Source: JALONH01 sp046329235
GTDB taxonomy: Bacteria; Bacteroidota; Bacteroidia; Cytophagales; Cytophagaceae
DNA length: 64,000 nt
Direction of reading: 5' to 3'
Assembly: GCA_046329235.1 (NCBI GenBank)
Contig: JAXLVA010000001.1
Span: forward strand, 1,798,001 to 1,862,000
Shown piece after piece: positions 10,119-18,195 of this stretch. Each line of letters opens with the position of its first letter. Positions within the stretch are counted from its first letter, which is position 1. A program made the translations under genes and the position numbers. The notes beneath the pieces were generated by a model. That model was not told the origin of the DNA, ran no database searches, and was given only the letters and a program-made list of their open reading frames with translations.

Positions 10119-10144
10119 ATCAACTATTCAACATATATTGTAAC
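10119..10144 (+). repeat. 26-base direct repeat, copy 1 (in host gene)
   Basis: Identical to 10304-10329. The last six bases, TGTAAC, equal the first six bases of the IS element. It lies at the place where the host gene changes frame. Confidence 0.9.
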
Positions 10145-10303
10145 AATTTCTTTCGACACATTTAATACTAATTCTTATAAATTTTACATTAAGGTTATAG
10201 CATTATCTATAATCAACTACATCCTTTTTTATTTTATAGTTGAAAGAATCAACAACCATTTTGAGTTAAACGATATGAATTATTATTTATTAACTCATAT
10301 CGG

Positions 10304-10329
10304 ATCAACTATTCAACATATATTGTAAC
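10304..10329 (+). repeat. 26-base direct repeat, copy 2 (runs into IS left end)
   Basis: Identical to 10119-10144. Its first 20 bases are flank and its last six are the left end of the IS. Confidence 0.9.
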
Positions 10330-10347
10330 CCTCCCGAAATTAGGACA
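10324..10347 (+). repeat. IS left terminal inverted repeat
   Basis: Starts TGTAACCCTCCCGAAA. It pairs with the right end over 24 positions with one mismatch and one indel. Confidence 0.88.
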
Positions 10348-10371
10348 AGGTAATAATAGAATAGTTCTAGT

Positions 10372-11197
10372 TTAAATACAATTATTCATTTCAATATATT
10401 TTTTAGGAGTAAGTCCATTTAGAGATTCATGAGGTCTATTGTTGTTATAATCTTCCATCCACTGTTGAGATAAAGATTGTACTTGTCTTATATCTTCAAA
10501 CAAATAAGCATCTAGTACTTCTTCTCTAAAGCTTCTATTAAAACGTTCAATAAAGCCATTTTGCATAGGTCTGCCCGGTTGGATATACTTCACGTCAATT
10601 CCTTTGTTAAAACACCAGTCTTTAAATGTGCCGGAGATAAATTCAGGTACCATTGTCTACTCTTATCTGAGTTGGTGACCCTTTCCAATCAACTAATTCA
10701 TCTAGTATCCTTGTAACTCTTTGCGAAGGCATAGAGCTTGCTGCTTCTATACAAATAGCTTCTCTATTATAATCATCTATCACATTTAATACTCTTACTT
10801 TTCGACCTGTTACTAAGGAGTCGCTCATGAAATCCATTGACCAACTCTTATTGTAAGTCATAGGCACTGTTAATGATTCTTTTACTCGTTTAGGGATTCT
10901 TCTTTTGGTTTTTCTTCGAATGTTTAGTTTCATTAAGCAGTAAACTCTTCTAACACGCTTGTAATTCCATCTAAGACCTTCTAGCCTAATCATGTCATAA
11001 TACTTGTCACAACCACGTGTTGGATACTTAGAAGACAGCTCTGTAAGTTTATCTATGACCTCTCTATCGTCTTTTACTGAACGGTAATAGTAAACAGACC
11101 TTTGAAGTGATAAAATGTGACGAACTCTTCTTCAAACTTAATTGATGAGCAGACACTATGTAGTCGACTCCTTCCTTAAGCTGATTAAATTTTAGAA
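10372..11197 (-). pseudogene. IS3-family transposase OrfB (DDE integrase), two frameshifts
   Basis: Read from the -1 frame after the orfA slippery site: FNQLKEGVDYIVSAHQLS, then a frame change near 11118-11130, then RSVYYYRSVKDDREV through WSMDFMSDSL (first Asp) to IRVDNG (second Asp). A second frame change follows at about 10647-10651, where an extra base in GGTACC breaks the usual DNGPEF motif. The third part has GFIERFNRSFREE (catalytic Glu) and the RPHESLNGLTPKKY tail. The full D-D-35-E order of IS3 transposases is present, so damage is limited to the two indels. It would be made as an OrfAB fusion by -1 frameshifting. Confidence 0.85.
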
Positions 11198-11458
11198 CTT
11201 TTTTGTGAGTACATCTTTTAAAATCTTGTGATCTAAGGCTAAATCTGCATACATGGCTTTTAGCTTACGATTTTCTTCTTCTAGCTCTTTTAATCGCTTG
11301 AGTTCGTTGCTTTCCATTCCGCCATACTTCTTTCGCCAGTTATACAACGTTGCCTTATTAATGCCTAATTCACGGCATAAATCCTCCGTGCTTTTACCAG
11401 ATTCATGCTCCTTTAGAGCTTTTATAATCTGTGTTTCACTGTATCTGCTCTTTCTCAT
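11192..11458 (-). CDS. IS3-family transposase OrfA
   Basis: 88 residues: an N-terminal helix-turn-helix (YSETQIIKALKEHESG, then ELGINKATLYNWRKKYGG) followed by a leucine-zipper coiled coil (LKRLKELEEENRKLKAMYADL), the usual OrfA arrangement for end recognition and multimerisation. The stop overlaps the frameshift signal that leads into orfB. It is intact, unlike orfB. Confidence 0.9.
   Translation of the reverse strand: MRKSRYSETQIIKALKEHESGKSTEDLCRELGINKATLYNWRKKYGGMESNELKRLKELEEENRKLKAMYADLALDHKILKDVLTKKF
11198..11204 (-). other. Programmed -1 ribosomal frameshift site (A6G heptamer)
   Basis: AAAAAAG on the minus strand, read A-AAA-AAG in the orfA frame four codons before its stop region. 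Slipping back one base enters VLKFNQLKEGVDYI, the orfB frame. This is the standard IS3 fusion signal. Confidence 0.75.
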
Positions 11459-11495
11459 AGTCAGTTTAATTTACAAAATTTGTCTAATTTTAAAC

Positions 11496-11520
11496 TGTCC
11501 TAGTTTCGGGGAGGGTTACA
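11496..11520 (-). repeat. IS right terminal inverted repeat
   Basis: Complement starts TGTAACCCTCCCCGAAAC; the outer end is GGTTACA. It differs from the left end by one extra C and one substitution. Confidence 0.88.
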
Positions 11521-12552
11521 TATCGGATACATCATTCTATCTCTTTCAATTATCTACTTTTTTTATAAAAAATACCATACAAGTTTAGAAAGCTATGATT
11601 ACTTCATAGTAGGTGGAGTTTCTACATTAGTTTTCTCTTGTATACACATGTTTCAGATGTTAGATTTCATAGGTGTTAGAGAACTTGGATTCCTGTTTAT
11701 TTTTGAGAACTTTTTAAATGCAGCATATATATCTATCGCTTCTTATCAAGTTATATATTCATTGAATTTTAAAAAAGATAAGATTTGGGAAGGAGTTATA
11801 TTAGGTTTATTCTTATCCATTTCTGCTATAGTATTATTAGCAATAATTAGATTTTCTATACCGGAAAGTTATGGGAACTTATATTTTGATTTAACATTTG
11901 TCATTCTTGCAATACTATTCCATTACTATTTACTTAATAGTATCAACATATCACCTTCTTTCACTTTAAAAAACTCTCCGGATTTTATTAATTTCTTTAA
12001 TGGGATTTTAATTCTATTCATTTCAATTATTTTACTTTTGTTTTTATACAGTGTACTTATTTTTGATGAAACCGTTAGTACAGGTATTATTTTAGGTATG
12101 TTTAGCAAACAAAAGACTATAGTTGTTGGCATTATATTTATTTTAATCTACAAGACTACTCCAATGAAAGGTTTTATATTCCCATTTGGAGTTTACTTAA
12201 CAAAAATCCAACCTTTCACTTACATCGAAAGGGAATTGTATGAAAAAAGCAATTACAAAATAAAAAAACATATTTCAACAAAAGAGTTTGCTAAGCATTT
12301 ACTTCCTAATACGGTTAGCTACGTTAAAGAATACCCAGTTAAGAATGAACATTGTTATCACTTAATGAAATTCCATCAAATAAATCCTGAATCACCTTAC
12401 AGTGAATTTGCCATTATTAAAGTGTTATATGATTCGAATCTTAATAAAGAATTTGTTCAACTTTATTTGATATCAAAATTGAATTGGTCAGAAGATAAAA
12501 AACTAACTAGATCAGACTTAACCAATGCAGGTATGATACGATTCGGATTAGC

Positions 12553-13404
12553 TTAACTTCTAGCGTACAACCATAATCCAACTGTACAAATTACAATACT
12601 GGAAACTTCTAGTAACGTTAATTGTTCATTCAAAAACACCCATCCAAATAAAGCTGTCACTACAGGTACATAGGATAAATAAACCGACATAGTTCCAGCC
12701 CCCAATTTATTAACCGTATAGGTAATTAGAATAAGTGCAAACACACTTACTATGATTCCTTGATAAAACACTTGTAAAATAACTAAATTCCATTCAGCTT
12801 GTTGAATATTTGATTCACTAAAGAACCAAACTGGTAAGAATAAAATAGTATTTACAATCGGCACAATAGCTATCACATCTTTAATAGCAAATGTCCATTT
12901 TTTCACACTTGCCATATAAATAGAAAACACGAAGGCCGCGCTTAACAATAAAAATACTCCCCAGTATTTTGTACTGGAAAACTGACTCCAATCAATCATC
13001 ATCATGTTAGCAGCTAACAACACTCCTACTGCTAACCATTTCTTCCAGGATAATTTTTCTTTAAATAAGTAATAAGCAAATAAAGCCCCCATCACCGGCA
13101 ACATTCCATTTACTAATACTCCCGCATTCGCCGCTTTTAATATTTTCAATCCAAAGAAAGAAAACATGGTATAAGGGAATCCGCACCCTAAGGCAAGTAA
13201 AAGGATTTGATACCATTGATATTTCTTCCAATCAAATCGTAAGGAAAATGGCAAGGTCACTACAGCGGCTGTTCCGAATCTCAACATCGTAATATCCGAT
13301 GGAGTTAAATTGGAATTCACACCCAATCGAGATAAGATAATCCAACCGGACCAAATACACACTACCGTGATAGCAGAAAAATAGGCAAGAGATAGATTTT
13401 TCAT
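12553..13404 (-). CDS. EamA/DMT-superfamily transporter
   Basis: About 283 residues from the ATG at 13404 (MKNLSLAYFSAITVVCIW); an upstream start at 13428 would add eight residues with poor fit. Ten hydrophobic segments fall in two five-helix halves. The first half holds TPSDITMLRFGTAA and the end of the second half GTMSVYLSYVPVVTALFGWVFLNEQLT, a hallmark of the EamA repeat. Members export metabolites such as amino acids; the substrate cannot be told from sequence. Its stop overlaps the stop of the broken plus-strand membrane gene by three or four bases. A terminator separates it from hemE upstream, so it is probably expressed alone. Confidence 0.85.
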   Translation of the reverse strand: MKNLSLAYFSAITVVCIWSGWIILSRLGVNSNLTPSDITMLRFGTAAVVTLPFSLRFDWKKYQWYQILLLALGCGFPYTMFSFFGLKILKAANAGVLVNGMLPVMGALFAYYLFKEKLSWKKWLAVGVLLAANMMMIDWSQFSSTKYWGVFLLLSAAFVFSIYMASVKKWTFAIKDVIAIVPIVNTILFLPVWFFSESNIQQAEWNLVILQVFYQGIIVSVFALILITYTVNKLGAGTMSVYLSYVPVVTALFGWVFLNEQLTLLEVSSIVICTVGLWLYARS

Positions 13405-13428
13405 TCTTTTAATAATTCGAAGTAACAA

Positions 13429-13459
13429 AAAAGCACAATACGAATCATATTGTGCTTTT
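13429..13459 (-). terminator. Terminator after hemE
   Basis: AAAAGCACAATA (13429-13440) pairs perfectly with TATTGTGCTTTT (13448-13459) around a seven-base loop. Read on the minus strand it ends in T-run and lies 24 bases past the hemE stop. Confidence 0.75.
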
Positions 13460-13483
13460 ATATAATCAATATTAGAAACAGTC

Positions 13484-14515
13484 TTATCTCTTACTTAGTT
13501 CCTTTACAGCATCCACAAAGAATTTCACTTTGTTCTTATCTGTGTCCGGATATAATCCGTGACCTAGATTAGCGATGTGTTTATCCGGACCAAAAGCATC
13601 TAACATTTCTTTTGTCTTTTGATAGATTTTATCTTCCGGTAAATACAAGGCGCATGGATCCATGTTCCCTTGTAACACCTTATTCGAGCCTACCATCTTT
13701 CTAGATTCTACTATATCCATATTCCAATCTAAACCTACCGTTTCACAAGGGAAGTTGGCAAACTCATCACGGATAAAGAAAGCACCTTTAGAGAAAACAG
13801 TACGTGGAACACCCGGTATAGCTTCACAAATTTGCTTGATATAAGGTAATGAAAATTCTTTGTATTGATCAGGAGGAAGAATCCCTGCCCATGAATCAAA
13901 TACTTGATACATGGCTGCACCGGCTGCTACTTGACGTTTTAGATACGCAATAGTAGCGTCAGTTATTTTTTGCAATAAAGCGTGAGCTAATACAGGCTCG
14001 TTATATAAAAATCTTCTTGCTTTAGAGAAAGTCTTAGAACCATGCCCTTCAATCATGTATGCTAAAATAGTAAAAGGAGCTCCGGCAAAACCAATCAATG
14101 GTACTCTACCTTTTAATTCTTTTACAGTAATCTCTATCGCATCATATACATATTGTAAATGATCGGCAGCAGCTTCGCCTAATAAAGCATCGATATCCGA
14201 TTTACTTTGAATTACTTTAGGAAAGAATGGTCCTCTCGCCTCTTGCATTTCGTATGGCAAACCCATCGCTTCAGGTATCACTAAAATATCTGAGAATATG
14301 ATAGCGGCATCTACACCCAAAATATCTACCGGCTGAATCGTAACTTCAGCAGCTAAATGAGGTGTAGTACATAGTTCAATAAAACCACTTAACTTTTCAC
14401 GAACCGCTCTGTACTCAGGTAAAATTCTACCGGCTTGACGCATTAACCATACCGGCGTACGTTCTGTCTTCTCCCCTCGAGCAGCTCTTAAAATCAGATC
14501 ATTTTGATAATTCAT
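13484..14515 (-). CDS. hemE: Uroporphyrinogen decarboxylase
   Basis: 343 residues from MNYQNDLILRAARGE. The PVWLMRQAGRILPEYR block (substrate carboxylate-binding Arg residues), the FSDILVIPEAMG Asp that holds the pyrrole NH groups, GFAGAPFTILAYM and the C-terminal HIANLGHGLYPDT are all intact. The enzyme removes four acetate carboxyls from uroporphyrinogen III to give coproporphyrinogen III in haem synthesis, in the cytoplasm. Length matches the family. The start five codons upstream (14530) is rejected because homologues begin close to MNY and because a -7 box lies at 14520-14527, four bases before this ATG. No other haem genes are adjacent. Confidence 0.93.
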   Translation of the reverse strand: MNYQNDLILRAARGEKTERTPVWLMRQAGRILPEYRAVREKLSGFIELCTTPHLAAEVTIQPVDILGVDAAIIFSDILVIPEAMGLPYEMQEARGPFFPKVIQSKSDIDALLGEAAADHLQYVYDAIEITVKELKGRVPLIGFAGAPFTILAYMIEGHGSKTFSKARRFLYNEPVLAHALLQKITDATIAYLKRQVAAGAAMYQVFDSWAGILPPDQYKEFSLPYIKQICEAIPGVPRTVFSKGAFFIRDEFANFPCETVGLDWNMDIVESRKMVGSNKVLQGNMDPCALYLPEDKIYQKTKEMLDAFGPDKHIANLGHGLYPDTDKNKVKFFVDAVKELSKR

Positions 14516-14519
14516 GGCG

Positions 14520-14527
14520 CAAAGATA
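14520..14527 (-). promoter_or_regulatory. Consensus -7 box directly before the hemE start
   Basis: TATCTTTG on the minus strand matches TAnnTTTG exactly and is separated from the ATG by only four bases. Transcription from it would start at or next to the start codon. No clear -33 element was seen. Confidence 0.4.
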
Positions 14528-14528
14528 C

Positions 14529-14576
14529 AAAAAAGCCTTGGTTTAGAGATGATTTCTATCACACAAACCAAGGCTT
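14529..14576 (-). terminator. Terminator after the CotH/lamin-tail gene
   Basis: AAGCCTTGGTTT and AAACCAAGGCTT (14533-14544, 14565-14576) form a perfect 12-base stem, followed on the minus strand by a T-run. It ends where the hemE -7 box begins. Confidence 0.85.
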
Positions 14577-14595
14577 ATAAATATTTAAATACTAA

Positions 14596-17500
14596 CTACT
14601 TACGAATAACGAAACGATGTACATAATTCGTCTCTTCTGAAATGATTCGGCAGATATAAATACCGGAAGATAACATCTGAACATTCACCTCATTAATTGA
14701 TTGACCATTCAACTCACCCGATAATAAAACTCTTCCACTAATATCTTCAATTTGATATTGCATATTTTCTTGACTCCATAAATCGATGGAAACTTGATCT
14801 CTAGCAGGATTCGGATATAAATTACTGATACTAGTAGCGGATTGTGACGATTTAACGGAAGTAACACAGCCCGGAGTTGGTGCACCTCCCGGTGTTCCTT
14901 CCATACAAGATATTTCCCATGAAGCAGCTAGCGATGGGTCTGCGTTGAAGTTTGTTAATTGAATAGTATAACCCACACCATTCGCCTCTATTGGCCATGG
15001 TAAATTATTATCATAAGTAAACTCTAAATATTTTGTGCCGGTTGCCGTATATAATCGTATTTGTTCTCCATTATTATCCCAATTAAAACCAATTGGACCA
15101 ATTTTATTTGTAACAAAAGGATGTCGATTAGAGAATAATGCATTGTCTGAATACAAGACCAAATATTCTCCACTTTTCACAATCGTATTCATCGGGAATA
15201 CATACTTGTTGTAATGTTTGCTGTCTTGAATATACCAACCGGACATATCTACATCATTCGTTCCATTATTATATAGTTCAATCCAATCACCGGCATCCTT
15301 AAATGGTGATGATTTATAATTAATTTCATTTACTATTATTTTCAATGGGCTAGCACTTCCTGTAAAATTAGCCGTTAAAGTTTCATTCACACTCGATATG
15401 TTTAACGTCATTGATTTTTGATTGGCATTAGACAAAGAGGAATTTAATGCAGTCCAATTAACAAATGTATAACCAGGATTAGGAATAACCGTTACTGTTA
15501 CTGGAACTCCGTCAAAATAAACACCCGTCCAAGGTGACACTCCCGGAATTATAGTATTTATCTTGATTACACCGGCACCTGCAGGAAGTACTTGCAATGT
15601 TAGATTCACTTGTTTTACCAATGTGAATTGGTTTTTAATTTCATTTCGTGCTATAGGTATCCTAGCCGTATAAAAATCATGTGCTTCTTTTGCCGCAACA
15701 TTTAAATTTTTCCATCCATTCCATCGAGCACTGTGATAAACCATTTCTTCATCTATGCTATCTTTTAACGCATATAAGTATTTATCTAGCTCTGAAGGTT
15801 TAAATGTTGTATTCATTAAATCGGCATAGCGATTCACAAATTGATTTCTAAAAGAAGTATTCTTTAATAAGTTCTTAAATACATCCGTCACTGGATTTTT
15901 AGTGGCATCCGCACTATTGACCACATTGGCTAATGCATTAAATGTAACCGGATTTAAATCATATAAACCTAAGCTTAAATCCGTATCCCACAAGATCATT
16001 CTCCATTTACGACTACCATTTCTATCTCTCCAATACTTCACATTATTCTGTGGCCAATCCCAATTAGAAATAAAAATTTGCAGTGCATAATGATCCATTA
16101 GGTTATCTAAATCAAAACTATCAGCAACCGTTTTAAAATTAGCAGTGACTGTCATATCCATATTGGTAGCCCACCACTGCATTTGCCAAATATTATTACT
16201 TCCTTCGAGAGCATCACCCCATGTTTCAGCTAAATCAACATCATCTGAGTTGACCCCGGAATTATCCTCTACAAAATGTTCGTTAATCTTTTCTCTAATA
16301 TTTAAAATCCCCCAATATTCCCCATTGATAAAAACGACAGCTGCTCTATAATCTTGATATTCCATATTGGTATTACTACCCATGGATTTTTGAACAAATC
16401 CGTCATGATAATGCATGTAGTTAAAATCACCACCTGAATTTCGAAGTACTATCTGTGTAAAATCGGTAATGTTTTTTTCAGGGAAGAATGAGTGTGAGAA
16501 GTCTTTATCACCAAAACGTTGATAAGCTTTCAATACAAAACTTTTTTGATCATTGGCACGAGAATAATTTCCCGATATGCGTAATGCTGCATCTTGATTG
16601 ATATACTGTTGTTTATTGGTTTCAAAAAACTCCACATGAATAGGAATCTCTGTCTCTTCCCAAAAGTTAGCTCCAAAAAAAGGTGAAACAGGCTCTGCAT
16701 CCGGACCTTTCATGTAAATACCAGTCACAGGATCAAACAATAATTCGGGATTCGTACTAATTGAAAAAACCGGAAGTGATGTATTTTTATTTATAATATA
16801 AGTTTGGGTAAACACACTTCTAGGCGGCGATGCTGCATTAAAACAAGATGCTCGAACTACCGTTGTTGTAGGAATCGAAATTGGAGTAGTATAAAGTGTA
16901 GAACTAGCTGTAGGTACACTACCATCTAAAGTATATCGTATTTCACTTGAACCTGTTAATAGCACGGTAATTATTGAAGGATAAAACCCTGCCACTTTAT
17001 CAAACTTTACCGTATCTCTACAATAATCTATAAAAGATGGGGATGAGTTATTACTCAAATTAGGAGTAGGCAAACTAAAATACACATTCGTGTTACTTCC
17101 ATCCGGATTACTACCATAACTTTGATCTGTTAGCATAGAAGGAACCGTCAATTGATGTATGACTGTACCACTTGAATTTCGAATGGAAAGAATCTCCTCT
17201 GCCGAAATTTTAAAATTGGTATGCAGTGGCAATGTAGTGCTAAGATTAAACCAAGATGGCGGATTTGAAAAGATGACAGAGTTATCTTTTATACCAAAGG
17301 ATAAAAATGGACGTGCTGAAAGATCACTCGATTGATCATTGATGTTGTACACTTGAATAGCTAATACATTTTCGCCATTTCGAAGGGCCAGTTTAATTGT
17401 ATCCAACGATAACATTTTTAATTCCGGCAAACCACCTGTATACATGGTAGCTTCTCTACTATTGGTTGCTAAAGAATTAAAAAAAGGAATATCCGGCACA

Positions 17501-18093
17501 TTAGATTTAGCAATAACTACTCCGTTCAAATACGCGATATACCCATCATCATAATCTATATGTAATGCACAAGCACTTATTTTTGAGGTATCATTTATAT
17601 TAAAGCTTTTTCGCAAATAAACAGATGTAGTTCCGTTAGGCACAAGTGTTGCATCATCACTATCTCCTAGACCTATTCCTCCCTGTCCTGAGTTCCATGC
17701 AGCATCATTAAACCCTGCTAATCTCCATGTACTACTAGGTTCAGAACTTGGTATTAAATACTTCCAAGTATCCCCTTCAAACACCGCTGTTTCCCAATGA
17801 TGAATAAAACGACCGCGATTTTTTTCTGAGCAATAAACTAATTGAAATGCTCCAGGGGCTAAGCTCACCTCAGGGATTCTCCATTTAAATGGTTGTGCTC
17901 CATTATCAGATAAAAAGTAATCACTTAGGTTAAGTGTAGTAGAACCGGCATTATAAAGTTCTAACCAATCCGGGTAATCGCCATCCTCATCTACCTGTAC
18001 AGTAGAGTTCGATGCACTCACTTCATTTATGATTAATTGAGCTTGTACTTGTTGAGCAAAAACGAATGCTAATAGGAATAAATAGTATCGCAT
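14596..18093 (-). CDS. Large secreted CotH-kinase/lamin-tail protein with T9SS sorting domain
   Basis: 1165 residues with signal peptide (MRYYLFLLAFVFAQQVQAQ). Domains in order: a lamin-tail domain (LIINEVSASN, DWLELYNAGS, about 20-115); a beta-sandwich segment (about 115-330); a chitobiase-like C-terminal segment (IRYTLDGSVPTASS, about 385-430); a CotH domain (LRISGNYSR to WRMILWDTDLSLG, about 500-800); a second lamin-tail domain (IVNEINYKS, DWIELYNNG, about 920-1060); and a C-terminal type IX sorting domain (LYPNPARDQVSID to HRFVIRK). CotH proteins are atypical kinases that can phosphorylate secreted proteins. The tail implies export by T9SS and surface attachment or release. It stands alone between two terminators. 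The substrate is unknown. Confidence 0.88.
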   Translation of the reverse strand: MRYYLFLLAFVFAQQVQAQLIINEVSASNSTVQVDEDGDYPDWLELYNAGSTTLNLSDYFLSDNGAQPFKWRIPEVSLAPGAFQLVYCSEKNRGRFIHHWETAVFEGDTWKYLIPSSEPSSTWRLAGFNDAAWNSGQGGIGLGDSDDATLVPNGTTSVYLRKSFNINDTSKISACALHIDYDDGYIAYLNGVVIAKSNVPDIPFFNSLATNSREATMYTGGLPELKMLSLDTIKLALRNGENVLAIQVYNINDQSSDLSARPFLSFGIKDNSVIFSNPPSWFNLSTTLPLHTNFKISAEEILSIRNSSGTVIHQLTVPSMLTDQSYGSNPDGSNTNVYFSLPTPNLSNNSSPSFIDYCRDTVKFDKVAGFYPSIITVLLTGSSEIRYTLDGSVPTASSTLYTTPISIPTTTVVRASCFNAASPPRSVFTQTYIINKNTSLPVFSISTNPELLFDPVTGIYMKGPDAEPVSPFFGANFWEETEIPIHVEFFETNKQQYINQDAALRISGNYSRANDQKSFVLKAYQRFGDKDFSHSFFPEKNITDFTQIVLRNSGGDFNYMHYHDGFVQKSMGSNTNMEYQDYRAAVVFINGEYWGILNIREKINEHFVEDNSGVNSDDVDLAETWGDALEGSNNIWQMQWWATNMDMTVTANFKTVADSFDLDNLMDHYALQIFISNWDWPQNNVKYWRDRNGSRKWRMILWDTDLSLGLYDLNPVTFNALANVVNSADATKNPVTDVFKNLLKNTSFRNQFVNRYADLMNTTFKPSELDKYLYALKDSIDEEMVYHSARWNGWKNLNVAAKEAHDFYTARIPIARNEIKNQFTLVKQVNLTLQVLPAGAGVIKINTIIPGVSPWTGVYFDGVPVTVTVIPNPGYTFVNWTALNSSLSNANQKSMTLNISSVNETLTANFTGSASPLKIIVNEINYKSSPFKDAGDWIELYNNGTNDVDMSGWYIQDSKHYNKYVFPMNTIVKSGEYLVLYSDNALFSNRHPFVTNKIGPIGFNWDNNGEQIRLYTATGTKYLEFTYDNNLPWPIEANGVGYTIQLTNFNADPSLAASWEISCMEGTPGGAPTPGCVTSVKSSQSATSISNLYPNPARDQVSIDLWSQENMQYQIEDISGRVLLSGELNGQSINEVNVQMLSSGIYICRIISEETNYVHRFVIRK

Positions 18094-18131
18094 AACAGAG
18101 AGTATATCTTCACATTATACGATTTTAAACA

Positions 18132-18171
18132 CAAAAAAGGCTACCGGATGTAAGATTATTATCCGATAGCC
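18132..18171 (-). terminator. Terminator after aminotransferase gene
   Basis: ATCCGATAGCC and GGCTACCGGAT pair with one G-U wobble; on the minus strand the hairpin is followed by six T. It closes the lysS-pheA-aminotransferase unit. Confidence 0.82.
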
Positions 18172-18195
18172 TTCTTATCTACTGTAATTTAGGTA

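Larger units (their letters stand above)
10324..11520 (-). mobile_element. IS3-family insertion sequence, 1197 bp, transposase on minus strand
   Basis: Bounded by imperfect terminal inverted repeats that start TGTAACC and end GGTTACA. Three-base direct repeats TAT flank it (10321-10323 and 11521-11523), the target duplication size expected for IS3 elements. Inside are orfA (11192-11458) and a damaged orfB (10372-11197), with an AAAAAAG slippery heptamer at the end of orfA. The length suits the family (1.2-1.5 kb). The element sits inside the membrane-protein gene in the opposite orientation. Two frameshifts in orfB mean this copy is probably not autonomous, unless they are sequencing errors. 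Confidence 0.9.
9545..12556 (+). pseudogene. Membrane protein of unknown function, disrupted by an IS3 element and a frame change
   Basis: Three pieces belong together. Piece 1 (9545-10165) has an N-terminal membrane segment (LFIGIGVAILSIISLVF) and a TPR-like stretch (YLLEGRYSDADQHL). Piece 2 continues in another frame from about 10116 to 10305, with a membrane segment (KVIALSIINYILFYFIV). Piece 3 resumes right after the IS at 11522 (IGYIILSLSIIYFFY) and is open to the stop at 12556, with about six more hydrophobic segments and a soluble tail. Joining pieces 2 and 3 at the TATCGGAT repeat gives one unbroken frame (MNYYLLTHIGYIILSLS). The whole protein would have been roughly 590-600 residues. 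I recognise no family. The region is more AT-rich than its neighbours. Confidence 0.75.

Noticed and set aside
10298..11528. The 8-base TATCGGAT repeats as the target duplication of the IS
   Set aside because: IS3-family elements make 3-5 base duplications, and TAT directly flanks the inverted repeats; the 8-base repeat needs another explanation.
11253..11588. Plus-strand frame of 111 codons through the right end of the IS
   Set aside because: It is the complement of the transposase OrfA read into the flank; codons do not match the restored host frame.
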